Source: Streptomyces vinaceus (lineage in GTDB: Bacteria; Actinomycetota; Actinomycetes; Streptomycetales; Streptomycetaceae). Taken from it: a DNA stretch of 64,000 bases. The DNA is taken from assembly GCF_008704935.1 (NCBI RefSeq), contig NZ_CP023692.1:1612001-1676000 (forward strand). Reading direction: 5' to 3'. Shown piece after piece: positions 53,841 through 61,847 of this stretch (the stretch's first letter is position 1; the number at the start of each line of letters is the position of its first letter). The notes under the pieces were generated by a model. That model was not told where the DNA came from. It ran no database searches and saw only the letters and a program-made list of their open reading frames with translations. The position numbers were made by a program, and so were the translations under genes.

Positions 53841-53969
53841 ATGGTGACACCGCAGATCGCACGGGGGCGGCTGCTGATGCTGGTCCTGTTCGTGGCGGCG
53901 GCCGTGATGACGGGGGCCGCCGTGGTGGCGGCGCTCGTGCGGTACGTACCGCAATGGCTCGGGAGTTGA
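53841..53969 (+). CDS. 42-residue single-pass membrane protein
   Basis: ATG 53841 has GGGAGGAG eight bases upstream; the frame ends at TGA 53969, twelve bases before the vWA gene. A short basic N-terminus (QIARGR) leads into a helix LLMLVLFVAAAVMTGAAVVA, followed by RYVPQWLGS. Codon bias is that of real genes here. The N-in topology expected from the Arg pair would put the C-terminus outside. Its position inside the coupled operon suggests a subunit or anchor of this system. No known family. Confidence 0.7.
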   Translation: MVTPQIARGRLLMLVLFVAAAVMTGAAVVAALVRYVPQWLGS

Positions 53970-53981
53970 AGGAGATTAGCG

Positions 53982-54668
53982 GTGAGTGACATCCCCGGCG
54001 GGCCGATGGCGAACCGGCCCGTCCACTTCATCTGGCTGCTCGACTGCTCGTACTCGATGCAGGGCGAGAAGATCGGCCAGCTCAACTACGCGATCAGAGA
54101 AGCCGTACCGGAGATGCGCTCGGTGGCGCAGGACAACCCGGCGGCCCAACTGCTGCTGCGCACCCTGACGTTCTCGACGACGGCCCGGTGGCACCACCAG
54201 GACCCGGTACCGGTGGAGAACTTCACCTGGCAGGACGTACAGGTGGACGGCATGACCAACCTGGGCGAGGCGCTCCAGCTGGTGGCCCGGGAGCTGGACA
54301 CCCCTCCGATGCCGCAGCGGGCGCTGAAGCCGGTGCTGGCGCTGGTCTCCGACGGGGTGCCGACGGACGACTGGAAGGCGGGGCTGCGGGCGGTCGACGC
54401 GACCCCGTGGGGGCGCAAGGCCGTACGGGTGGCCATCGCGATCGGCGCGGACGCCGACCGCACCGTGCTCCAGGAGTTCCTCGGCAATCCGGAGCTCCAG
54501 CCGCTGGACGCGAACACGCCCAAGCAGCTGGCGGCGGCCATCCGCTGGGCCTCGACGGCGGCGGTCAAGGCGGCCTCGCAGATGGTGGCGGGCGCCACGG
54601 ACCCGCTGGCGAAACAGCCGCCGTACGCCCCGCCCGTGCTCGACGACGACGATGACGACGTGTGGTGA
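53982..54668 (+). CDS. von Willebrand factor A (vWA) domain protein
   Basis: 228 residues from GTG 53982 with AAGGAG upstream. A full MIDAS is present: Asp21-x-Ser23-x-Ser25 (LLDCSYSMQG), Thr92 in GMTNLGEAL, and Asp124 in LVSDGVPTDD. It is of the TerY-like type seen in tellurite-resistance and conflict systems, where it partners PP2C and kinase genes, as here. The C-terminus has an acidic tail (DDDDDDVW). It probably binds a divalent metal and another component of the complex. The stop overlaps the PP2C start (GTGA). Confidence 0.93.
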   Translation: MSDIPGGPMANRPVHFIWLLDCSYSMQGEKIGQLNYAIREAVPEMRSVAQDNPAAQLLLRTLTFSTTARWHHQDPVPVENFTWQDVQVDGMTNLGEALQLVARELDTPPMPQRALKPVLALVSDGVPTDDWKAGLRAVDATPWGRKAVRVAIAIGADADRTVLQEFLGNPELQPLDANTPKQLAAAIRWASTAAVKAASQMVAGATDPLAKQPPYAPPVLDDDDDDVW

Positions 54669-55660
54669 GCGGGCCCGTGCCACCGGAACCACCACCGGTA
54701 CCGCCCGTGCCGCCCGCGGCCCTGTGGGCCACGCTCCGCGAGAGCGTCCAGGGCGTGAACAAGCCCCGCAACCAGGACTACTGCGAGGTCGCGGGGCGCG
54801 GTACGGCCGAGGAGCCGCTGATCATGGCGGTGGCCGACGGCCACGGCTCGGCGGCGCACGCCCGCAGCCACCTCGGCTCCCGTTTCGCCGTGGACCTCTT
54901 CGTCGAGGAGGCCCGGCGGTTCGGGGCGCTCGCGCAGCCCCGCGGTGACGAGCGGCCGCCGAGCCTGGCCTGGCTGATGCACTACGCCGAGCACGCCTTC
55001 CCCCGCCAGCTGGTCAGCGCCTGGCGGGACAAGGTGCTCGGCAACTGGGCGCGGACCAGCTCCCACGAGGAGCCGGGCCTGACCGAGGAACACAAGGTGC
55101 TGCTGTACGGGAGCACCCTCGTCGGGGCGGTGCTCACGCCCCGGGTGTTCGCGGCCTGGCAGCTCGGCGACGGCGAGCTGACGGTGGTGGACGACGCCGG
55201 GCGGGTGAGCGTACCGCTGGCGCCGGCCGAGGCGGACCTCGGGGACGAGACGGAGTCGCTGTGCACCCCGGAGGCCTGGCTGCGCGTACGGACGCACTGG
55301 GCGCCGGTGACCGCCCCCTGGCGGGCGCCCCGGCTGGTCGCGCTCTCCACCGACGGGCTGTCGAAGAGCTTCGCCTCGGACCGGGGGTTCCTCCAGTTCA
55401 TGGCCGGCCTGGACGACCGGCTGTCGGCGGAGGGCGCGCAGACCGTACGGGCCGTCCTGCCGCAGTGGCTGGCCCGGGCCTCGCAGCACTCGGGGGACGA
55501 CACGACGCTGGTCGCCGCCTGGCACCAGGGCGCACCGCCGGCTCCGGAGCCGGTCACGGCGCACGGCGCCCCAGCCCCGGACGGCGCCCCGGACCCGGAC
55601 GCCGTCCCGCCCACCGACCACCCGGCACCACCGACCGACCCTCACGGGAGAGACGAATGA
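54665..55660 (+). CDS. PP2C family serine/threonine phosphatase
   Basis: 331 residues, GTG 54665 in a GTGA overlap. A Pro-rich head (residues 4-18) leads into the PP2C domain: Asp38 in NQDYCEV, the Asp58-Gly-His motif in MAVADGHGSAAHA, Asp230 in LSTDGLSKSF, and Asp278/Asp279 in SGDDTTLVA. These bind two metal ions at the active site. The C-terminus is a Pro/Ala/Asp-rich linker of about 45 residues. With the vWA and kinase genes on each side, it likely reverses the kinase's phosphorylation within this system. Confidence 0.93.
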   Translation: MSGPVPPEPPPVPPVPPAALWATLRESVQGVNKPRNQDYCEVAGRGTAEEPLIMAVADGHGSAAHARSHLGSRFAVDLFVEEARRFGALAQPRGDERPPSLAWLMHYAEHAFPRQLVSAWRDKVLGNWARTSSHEEPGLTEEHKVLLYGSTLVGAVLTPRVFAAWQLGDGELTVVDDAGRVSVPLAPAEADLGDETESLCTPEAWLRVRTHWAPVTAPWRAPRLVALSTDGLSKSFASDRGFLQFMAGLDDRLSAEGAQTVRAVLPQWLARASQHSGDDTTLVAAWHQGAPPAPEPVTAHGAPAPDGAPDPDAVPPTDHPAPPTDPHGRDE

Positions 55661-56988
55661 GCGGCATGCTCGACAGCGGGACCCTGCTGACGACCGACAG
55701 CGGTCTGGGCGCGGAGGTGTTCGACCTGCTCGGGGCCGGCGGGCAGGGGGAGGTCTACCGGGTGCGGACGCCCGCCGGGTACCAGGCCCTCAAGTGGTAC
55801 TACCCGACCTGCGCGACCCCCGCCCAGGAGGGCATCGTCCGCCAGCTGGTGGGCCGCGGATTCGACGACGACCGCTTCCTGTGGCCCCTCGACTTCGTGG
55901 CCGACGGGCGCGGCGGGTTCGGGTACCTGATGGACATCCGGCCCGACCGGTTCAAGGGCCTGCCCCTGCTGTTCCGGCGGCAGCTGCGCACCTCGACGCG
56001 GGCCCTGCTGAAGGCCTGCCTGTACACGGTCGAGGCGTACCAGGCCCTGCACTCGCGGGGGATCGCGTACCGGGACATCTCCTGGGGCAACATCTTCTTC
56101 GACCCGGCCACGGGCGACGTGCTGGTCTGCGACAACGACAACGCGGTGGTGGAGGGCGACAGCACCGGCATCTCGGGGACCATGGAGTTCATGGCGCCCG
56201 AGCTGGTGCGCGGCGACCCGGGGGTGGCCCCCGGCACGCAGAGCGATCTGCACTCCCTGTCGGTGCTGCTGTTCATGCTCCTGATGAACCATCATCCGCT
56301 CAAGGGGCGGCGCGAGTTGGCGATCCACTGCCTCGACGAGGCGGCGGAGCGCAAGCTGTACGGCAAGCAGCCGCTCTTCGTCTTCGACCCGCAGGACCGC
56401 TCCAACGCTCCCGACCCGGCCGAGCAGGCGACCGTACTGGCCACGTGGGCCGCGGCCCCGGACTCGCTGCGGGAGCTGTTCACCAAGAACTTCACGGCGG
56501 GCCTGCACGATCCGACGACGCGCGTGCGCGAGTCGCAGTGGCGGGACACCTTGCGGGCGGTGCTCGACGCGGTCGTGGAGTGCGCGCACTGCGGGCGGCA
56601 GAACATGACCGAGCCCCGGTCCGCCGATCCGGGCACCTGCTGGGGGTGCGGGAGCACGCTGGTGCTGCCGCCGCGGCTGGTGCTGACCACTCCCCCGCCG
56701 CGCACCGAGCACCACATCCTGCTCCACCGGTCCTCGCGGGTACAGGCGCACCACCTGGCGCCGGAGCCGGCCCGGCACGACTACGGAGACGGCACCCTGG
56801 TCGCCGTGATGACGGAACACCCGCAGAAGCCGGGCCGGTTCGGGCTGGCGAACCGGTCGGCCTCGGCCTGGACGGGAACCCGCGCGGACGGCTCCACCCA
56901 GCGGATCGACCCGGGGCAGACCGTGCCGCTGCGCTCGGGCCTGGAGCTGGACTTCGGCGGCGCGCGGGCCGTCGTACGGGTGAAGTAG
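55657..56988 (+). CDS. Protein kinase-like protein with zinc ribbon
   Basis: 443 residues, ATG 55657 overlapping the phosphatase stop. The kinase fold is recognisable: glycine loop GAGGQGEVYRV at 26-36, Lys46 in ALKWYY, the catalytic loop YRDISWGN with Asp140 and Asn145, and CDNDN (Asp159) where most kinases have DFG. A long helical part follows. Around residues 308-335 are CAHCGRQ and CWGCG, a zinc ribbon. The last 100 residues are beta-rich (GRFGLANRSASAWTG), perhaps FHA-like. It belongs to the TerY-P-type kinase group found with vWA and PP2C genes. Activity is likely but the DFG change is notable. Confidence 0.88.
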   Translation: MSGMLDSGTLLTTDSGLGAEVFDLLGAGGQGEVYRVRTPAGYQALKWYYPTCATPAQEGIVRQLVGRGFDDDRFLWPLDFVADGRGGFGYLMDIRPDRFKGLPLLFRRQLRTSTRALLKACLYTVEAYQALHSRGIAYRDISWGNIFFDPATGDVLVCDNDNAVVEGDSTGISGTMEFMAPELVRGDPGVAPGTQSDLHSLSVLLFMLLMNHHPLKGRRELAIHCLDEAAERKLYGKQPLFVFDPQDRSNAPDPAEQATVLATWAAAPDSLRELFTKNFTAGLHDPTTRVRESQWRDTLRAVLDAVVECAHCGRQNMTEPRSADPGTCWGCGSTLVLPPRLVLTTPPPRTEHHILLHRSSRVQAHHLAPEPARHDYGDGTLVAVMTEHPQKPGRFGLANRSASAWTGTRADGSTQRIDPGQTVPLRSGLELDFGGARAVVRVK

Positions 56989-57002
56989 CGCTCCAGGGCT
57001 GG

Positions 57003-57332
57003 TCAGTTGCCCAGGAGGCGGCCGATCTCCTGGGCGAGGGCGAGTCCGCCGCTGCCGACGCCGAGACCGAGGGTGATGGTCTCCAGGGAGCGGCGGATCA
57101 CCCCCGGCTCGGCGGGGCGGCCCTCCTGGGCGGCCCGGCCCAGTTCGCCGCGCAGGACGTCCGCGGCTTCGATGCGGCCCGGGGCCGCGCCCTGGTCCCG
57201 GAGCCACTGCGCGAGCTCGGCGGCCAGCCGCAGGGTCTGGGCGGCGCCGCCGTCCTGCTGCCCGATGTTGATGGTGCCGTTGTCGCCGATGATGCCGGCG
57301 TTGACGTCCTTGTTGAAGTTGAAGGTGCCCAT
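57003..57332 (-). CDS. 109-residue protein with IGDNGT motif
   Basis: ATG 57332 with GGGGGACC upstream. The N-terminus MGTFNFNKDVNAGIIGDNGT shares eleven of twelve positions, allowing V/I and Q/N, with the C-terminus of the membrane protein encoded upstream. Residues 31-109 are helical (LRLAAELAQWLRDQGAAPG, then RIEAADVLRGELG) and end in a Gly-rich hydrophobic stretch, LGLGVGSGGLALAQEIGRLL. Short N/G-rich motifs of this kind occur in bacterial effector adaptors and amyloid-signalling motifs. It is convergent with the kinase gene (14-bp gap). Function not known. Confidence 0.8.
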   Translation of the reverse strand: MGTFNFNKDVNAGIIGDNGTINIGQQDGGAAQTLRLAAELAQWLRDQGAAPGRIEAADVLRGELGRAAQEGRPAEPGVIRRSLETITLGLGVGSGGLALAQEIGRLLGN

Positions 57333-57350
57333 GCGGTCCCCCGGTTCCGT

Positions 57351-57410
57351 GGTCGTGGTCGTGGACGTGGTCCTGGTCGCGGTCGTGGTCGCGGTCGTGG
57401 TCGCGGTCGG
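57351..57410. repeat. Ten tandem hexamers (GGTCGN) between two genes
   Basis: GGTCGT/GGTCGC units run for 60 bp (two decayed). They fill most of the 83-bp spacer between the membrane-protein stop (57416) and the ribosome binding site of the 109-residue protein. Unit number could vary between strains and change the spacing in the shared transcript. Confidence 0.9.
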
Positions 57411-57415
57411 CGGGG

Positions 57416-58918
57416 TCAGGGCGCTCCGCGGCCCTGGCCGCCCTGGGGTCCGCCGGGCGGCGCTCCCTGCCCCCCGTGGTGGTTGACGGTTCCGTTGTCG
57501 CCGATGACGCCGGCCTGCACACTGCCCTGGAAGGTGTAGGTGTGGGTGTTGATGACCTGCTGCGCCTGGTCGTAGGAGCTGGTGTCGATGTTGTGGTCCT
57601 TCAGGAACCGCTCGGTCGCTATCAGCACGCCCTGCTGGAGGCGTTGCAGGAAGTCCTGGGAGTCGGTGCGCTCGGTGTAGCCCAACTGCTGCCAGTCCGC
57701 GACCCGTTCGCGGATGCTGTCGACGGCGCCGTAGTCGTACAGCAGGTGCCGCTTGTCGATCTCGCGGCGCAGCTTCTCCAGGGCGCGCACGCGCCGGCGG
57801 CGGGCCGAGGAGCGGCGGGAGATCCGTGAGGCGGCGCCGAGCAGCGCGGGTCCGGCCGCCGCGGTGGCGTGGGACACCAGGCTCCACCAGCGCTCGAAGC
57901 CGTCCACCGGCAGGTGGTTCACCCGGTCGAACCGCGCCTGGAGCGGCGGGATGCCGTACGCGGAGACCTCCCAGGTGAGGCTGGGGTGGTGGAGGCGGGC
58001 ACGCAGGTGCATGGAGACGATGGCGCGGCCGCCCTCACCGGCCCGGACCAGGCTGAGGTAGGTGCGCATGCCGGCGCCGGACTGCATCAGCCCGGCCTGG
58101 ACGAGCTGTTTGGGGATCTGGGCGAGCGGCCGGCTGAGCCGGTCCGGCAGCAGTTCGGCCCCGACGTACGGCACGTGGTTGCCGATGACGTAGAGCCGGT
58201 TGCGGACCTGGAGGCCCTTGAGGCCGGCGATGTGCTCCATCTCGCGGGCCACGTAGGTGTGCAGGTCGACCGCGTCGAAGGGCTTGATCGCCAGCTTGGC
58301 GCCGTTGCCCGCCGGATCGTCGGCGGGCCGGCTGACGTCGATCGGCTGCCAGACCATTTCCTTGAGCTTGGAGCCGCTGCCGACGAAGGGGTTGGTGCGC
58401 TCGGCGCTCGCGGTGTACGGGACCACGTTGGCCCGCTTCTGCTCCAGCAGGCGCCGCTCCACCTCGGGTTCGACGGCCGGGGCCAGGTCGGCGGGTCGCT
58501 CCGCGCCGTGCTCCACGGCGAGGGCGACGGTACGGGCCCGGCTCTCGGCCTGGTGGACCAGCCACCAGGCGCTCGCGTACGCGAGGAGGACGATCCCGGC
58601 GGCCGTGTAGACGAGCCCCCAAACACCGCTGACCAGCGCGTACAGCAGCACCGGCACGGCGGCCCACACTCCGGCGCCGCAGATCCAGGCGAGCCGCCGG
58701 TCCCGTACGTCGATCCGCCGGACGGCGGCGCGCCCGTGCCGGGCCAGGGCCACCAGGTCGATGCCGAGGGAGAGCCCGGTGGCGCGGAGCCGGTCCTCGG
58801 TGAGCTCCACGTCCACTTCCCGGGCGAAGCCCTCGTCCAGATGCGCGCCCGCGCACAGATGGCGCGTCACCGCATCCGTGCGGTACTGCGCGAGCGCCGG
58901 TAACTGCCGTGCCCCCAT
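57416..58918 (-). CDS. Membrane protein with C-terminal IGDNGT motif
   Basis: 500 residues, ATG 58918 with GGGGAGGGG upstream. Two hydrophobic helices near residues 75-125 (WAAVPVLLYALVSGVWGLVY, then TAAGIVLLAYASAWWLV) give a hairpin. The large remainder is cytosolic: VYVIGNHVPYVGAELL-type strands, then a basic patch (RRSSARRRRVRALEKLRREI) and a helical region. Residues 468-479 read QAGVIGDNGTVN, nearly identical to residues 11-22 of the next gene's product. A Gly/Pro/Gln tail ends it. I recall similar TRADD-N-associated membrane proteins in actinobacteria, but the assignment is tentative. Confidence 0.8.
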   Translation of the reverse strand: MGARQLPALAQYRTDAVTRHLCAGAHLDEGFAREVDVELTEDRLRATGLSLGIDLVALARHGRAAVRRIDVRDRRLAWICGAGVWAAVPVLLYALVSGVWGLVYTAAGIVLLAYASAWWLVHQAESRARTVALAVEHGAERPADLAPAVEPEVERRLLEQKRANVVPYTASAERTNPFVGSGSKLKEMVWQPIDVSRPADDPAGNGAKLAIKPFDAVDLHTYVAREMEHIAGLKGLQVRNRLYVIGNHVPYVGAELLPDRLSRPLAQIPKQLVQAGLMQSGAGMRTYLSLVRAGEGGRAIVSMHLRARLHHPSLTWEVSAYGIPPLQARFDRVNHLPVDGFERWWSLVSHATAAAGPALLGAASRISRRSSARRRRVRALEKLRREIDKRHLLYDYGAVDSIRERVADWQQLGYTERTDSQDFLQRLQQGVLIATERFLKDHNIDTSSYDQAQQVINTHTYTFQGSVQAGVIGDNGTVNHHGGQGAPPGGPQGGQGRGAP

Positions 58919-59060
58919 GCACCCCTCCCCGTTTTCCCGCCACCCTACGGACAACGCGGCTCGGCTGTCCCCCCGTTGGCGGCGATCAGGGTGGTGCACC
59001 GGTCGGCGGGGCTCCGTTCCCCCGCGGCTCAGCCGCGCCGACCGGCGTTCGTGCCCCCGT

Positions 59061-59264
59061 TCAGGAGACCGCCATGCGGCGGCGCAGGCTCAGCGGGCGC
59101 ATGTCCGTCCACACCTCGGCGATGTGGTCCAGGCACTCCTGGCGGGTGCCCTCCGTGCCCTCGGCCCGCCAGCCGGCCGGGAGCTCCCGGCCGGCCCGCC
59201 AGATGGAGTACTGCTCCTCGTCATTGCGTACGACGCGGTAGCCGCTCTCGTCCGTCTCGGTCAT
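59061..59264 (-). CDS. MbtH-like protein
   Basis: 67 residues, ATG 59264. The fold's invariant pattern is complete: NDEEQYSIWRAGRELPAGWR at about 14-33, then CLDHIAEVWTDMRPLSLRRR at about 44-63, with the three Trp that bind adenylation domains. MbtH proteins activate or stabilise NRPS adenylation domains. The free-standing adenylation gene is 2.6 kb away on the other strand, so the two are probably partners. The 142 bp downstream of it shows no gene. Confidence 0.95.
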   Translation of the reverse strand: MTETDESGYRVVRNDEEQYSIWRAGRELPAGWRAEGTEGTRQECLDHIAEVWTDMRPLSLRRRMAVS

Positions 59265-59495
59265 CGGTCCGGCCCTCCCTTTGCTGTTCGGCTCTTCCGT
59301 GCTGGGTCACAGCGTGCAGCGCCGGGCCGGGGCGCCATAGGGACAAACGCGCAGAAGGACCGGCGGTCGGTGCTGCCGCTCCTTCCCTGGTGGCGCCGGT
59401 GCGCGCGGCGGCAGTGTTCGGGGGAGCCAGGGTGGCGACCGAGAGGTACAGCGCCGCCGGCCACGTCACCCCATCAGGCTGGAAGGAGCTCCGCC
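59265..59495. promoter_or_regulatory. Divergent spacer before the LanB-like gene
   Basis: 231 bp between mbtH and the LanB-like gene; it must hold both promoters. I searched all frames for a precursor peptide (Ser/Thr/Cys-rich, with ribosome binding site) and found none. GTGCTGGGTCACAGC opens a 13-codon frame without a binding site. Confidence 0.5.
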
Positions 59496-61847
59496 ATGTC
59501 GGACACCCCAGAGACCGTGCACCTGCCCACCGGCGGGTGGCGGTTGTGGGAGCACTTCGCACTCCGCGGTCCGGGTTTCCCGGCCGAGGGGGTCCTGCGC
59601 ATGGCCCCGCCCGGACTCGCCCTGGCCGCCGACAAGTTCGGGCCGGGCGACGCCCTCGCCGGGCCGGACTGGGAGGCGTTCACCGGGGCCTTCGACACCG
59701 GCGCCGTCGCCACCGCCGAACTGCTCCAGTCCATCGCCGCCTCGCCGCGCTTCCGGGCCGCCGTGGCCTGGCAGAACCCGGCGGTCCTGCGCACCGGCAT
59801 CGCCCCGTTCCTGAACTGGACGCCGACCGCCGCGAGCCGGACCAGCATGCCCCGCCAGCGCGAGGAGCTCGTCGCCCACTACTGGCAGCGGTTCTGCGTC
59901 AAGAACGACACCATCGGGTTCTTCGGCCCGGTGGGCTGGGGCCGCTGGGACCTGGCCGGCGACGGGGTGCGGGTCGACCCCGGCAGCGGCGGGTTCCTCG
60001 CCGACTCACGGGTGTACTTCGCCAGTTGGGCCATCGACGCCCTCGCCAGATCGCTGGACGCCGACCCCGCGGTGCGGGCGTGGATCCCGCCGCGCCGGGT
60101 GTCCTTCGTACGGGCCGAAGGCCTGTCCGTGCACCTGCCGGGCCGCCCCGCGCAGCCCATCGGCGAGCGCGCCCGCGCCGTTCTGGACCTGTGCGACGGG
60201 ACCATGCCGCCGGCCGCGATCGCCGAGGCGCTGGGGATCCCGGTGGCCGAGGCCACCGAGGCCGTGCAGTGGCTGGTGTCCAAGCGCTGGGTGCACTGGC
60301 GCCTCGACGTGCCGACGGGCACCTACCCCGAGCGCGAGCTGCGCGCCGTCCTGGAGCGGATCGGCGATCCGGCCCTGCGCGGGCCCGCCCTGGAAAAGCT
60401 GGCCGTACTGGAGCGCGGGCGGGACGCCGTACAGGCGGCCGGCCTCGACGCGGAGGCGCTGACCTCGGCGATCGCCGCTCTGGAGGCGGATTTCGCGGCG
60501 CTGACCGCCACCGGCGCCCAGCGGTCCAAGGGCGAGCGGACCGCGCCCTGCCGGGGGCTGGTGTACTCCGACGCCCGGCGGGCGGCGACGGCCACCCTCG
60601 GCACCGCGCTGCTGGACGAGCTGACCCCGCTCGCGCAGTGCCTGACGGCGGCGCGCTGGATGACGAACCGGTTCGCCGAGCGGGTCCGGCCGCGCCTGCG
60701 CGCGGTGTACGAGCGGCTGAGCGCGGCCGGCCCGGTGGACCTGGGGGCGATGTGGCTGGGCTGCCTGCCCTCCCCGTACCCGGAGGCGACCCGCGACCTC
60801 GACGCCGTCCAGGCCGAGCTGCGGGCGAAATGGGCGCGGATCCTGGCCGTCCCGGAGGGGGCGCGCCGGGTCCGGGTGTCCTCGGCGGACATCGCGGAGC
60901 AGGTGCGCGAGGAGTTCGAGGAGCCGGGCGCGGGCTGGTCGCTGGCCCGCTACTTCAGCCCGGACGTGCTGCTGCTCGCCGACAGCGCGGACGCGGTGGC
61001 CCGCGGGGACTTCGAGATGGTGCTGGGCGAGATGCACAGCGCGCTCAACACGATGGGCGCCTCGCTCTTCGTCCACCAGCACCCCGACCGCGAGGAGCTG
61101 ATCGCGGAGACCACCCGCGACTTCCCCGGCCCCCGGCTGCTGCCCATGCTGCCCAAGGAGCTCCCGCTCAAGTGGTCGACGCGCAGCAGGCCCTCGCTTG
61201 ACCGGCCGCAGGACTACTACGTCTCGCTGGTCGACGACACCGGCGACCCGCACCGCCCGCGCACCGTCCTGTGCGCCGACGTACGGGTCGAGGACCGGGG
61301 CGGCCTGCTGATGGCGGTGCTGCCCGACGGGGCCGAGTTCGACCTGCTCGACGTGTACGCGAACACCCTGACGCAGCGCGTCATGGACCGGTTCACGCTG
61401 CGCCCCGAGGGGGACCACACCCCGCGCATCAGCATCGACAAGATGGTGGTGGCGCGCGAGACCTGGTCCTTCCCGGCGTCCGAACTCGCCTTCGCCGACG
61501 AGAAGTCCGAGACGAAGCGGTTCGTACGGGCCCGGCACTGGCGGCAGGAACACGATCTCCCCCGCTTCGTCTTCGTGGTGTCGCCGGCCGAACCGAGGCC
61601 CTTCTACGTGGACTTCGACAGCCCGGTGTACCTGACCATCCTCGCGAAGGCCGCCCGCAGGCTGGCCCGCAAGGACCCGGACGCCAGGCTGAAGGTCAGC
61701 GAGATGCTGCCGACGCCGGAGCAGGCCTGGCTGACCGACGACGAGGGCGCCGCGTTCACCTCGGAGCTGCGCTTCGTCGCCGTCGACCAGACCGTCACCG
61801 ACGTCTCGCGCCCGGCGCCGGAGCCCGCCGCGGACGGGGGCGCGTGA
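59496..61847 (+). CDS. Lantibiotic dehydratase-family (LanB N-terminal) enzyme
   Basis: 783 residues, ATG 59496 with GGAAGGAG upstream. The order of motifs is that of the tRNA-dependent glutamylation domain: RMAPPGLALAADKFG, ELVAHYWQRFCVKNDTIGFF near residue 130, and a long region ending in TETRRFVRA-like SETKRFVRARHWRQEHDLPR near 680 and RPFYVDFDSPVYLTIL near 710. The separate elimination domain (SpaB_C-like) of full LanB is absent. This makes it like split LanBs or PEARLs, which add amino acids to peptides from aminoacyl-tRNA. Coupled to the adenylation gene by an ATGA overlap. Substrate unknown. Confidence 0.9.
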   Translation: MSDTPETVHLPTGGWRLWEHFALRGPGFPAEGVLRMAPPGLALAADKFGPGDALAGPDWEAFTGAFDTGAVATAELLQSIAASPRFRAAVAWQNPAVLRTGIAPFLNWTPTAASRTSMPRQREELVAHYWQRFCVKNDTIGFFGPVGWGRWDLAGDGVRVDPGSGGFLADSRVYFASWAIDALARSLDADPAVRAWIPPRRVSFVRAEGLSVHLPGRPAQPIGERARAVLDLCDGTMPPAAIAEALGIPVAEATEAVQWLVSKRWVHWRLDVPTGTYPERELRAVLERIGDPALRGPALEKLAVLERGRDAVQAAGLDAEALTSAIAALEADFAALTATGAQRSKGERTAPCRGLVYSDARRAATATLGTALLDELTPLAQCLTAARWMTNRFAERVRPRLRAVYERLSAAGPVDLGAMWLGCLPSPYPEATRDLDAVQAELRAKWARILAVPEGARRVRVSSADIAEQVREEFEEPGAGWSLARYFSPDVLLLADSADAVARGDFEMVLGEMHSALNTMGASLFVHQHPDREELIAETTRDFPGPRLLPMLPKELPLKWSTRSRPSLDRPQDYYVSLVDDTGDPHRPRTVLCADVRVEDRGGLLMAVLPDGAEFDLLDVYANTLTQRVMDRFTLRPEGDHTPRISIDKMVVARETWSFPASELAFADEKSETKRFVRARHWRQEHDLPRFVFVVSPAEPRPFYVDFDSPVYLTILAKAARRLARKDPDARLKVSEMLPTPEQAWLTDDEGAAFTSELRFVAVDQTVTDVSRPAPEPAADGGA

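Noticed and set aside
57333..57887. Minus-strand extension upstream of the 109-residue protein with a poly-Thr run
   Set aside because: The run comes from the GGTCGN hexamers, the ATG at 57332 has a good ribosome binding site, and the extension overlaps the membrane-protein gene in another frame.
57003..58918. Phase-variable or invertible module formed by the two motif genes
   Set aside because: The shared motif is only 12 residues and in direct, not inverted, orientation; no recombinase gene is nearby.
59265..59495. Lanthipeptide precursor gene between mbtH and the LanB-like gene
   Set aside because: No frame with a ribosome binding site and a Ser/Thr/Cys-rich core was found on either strand.
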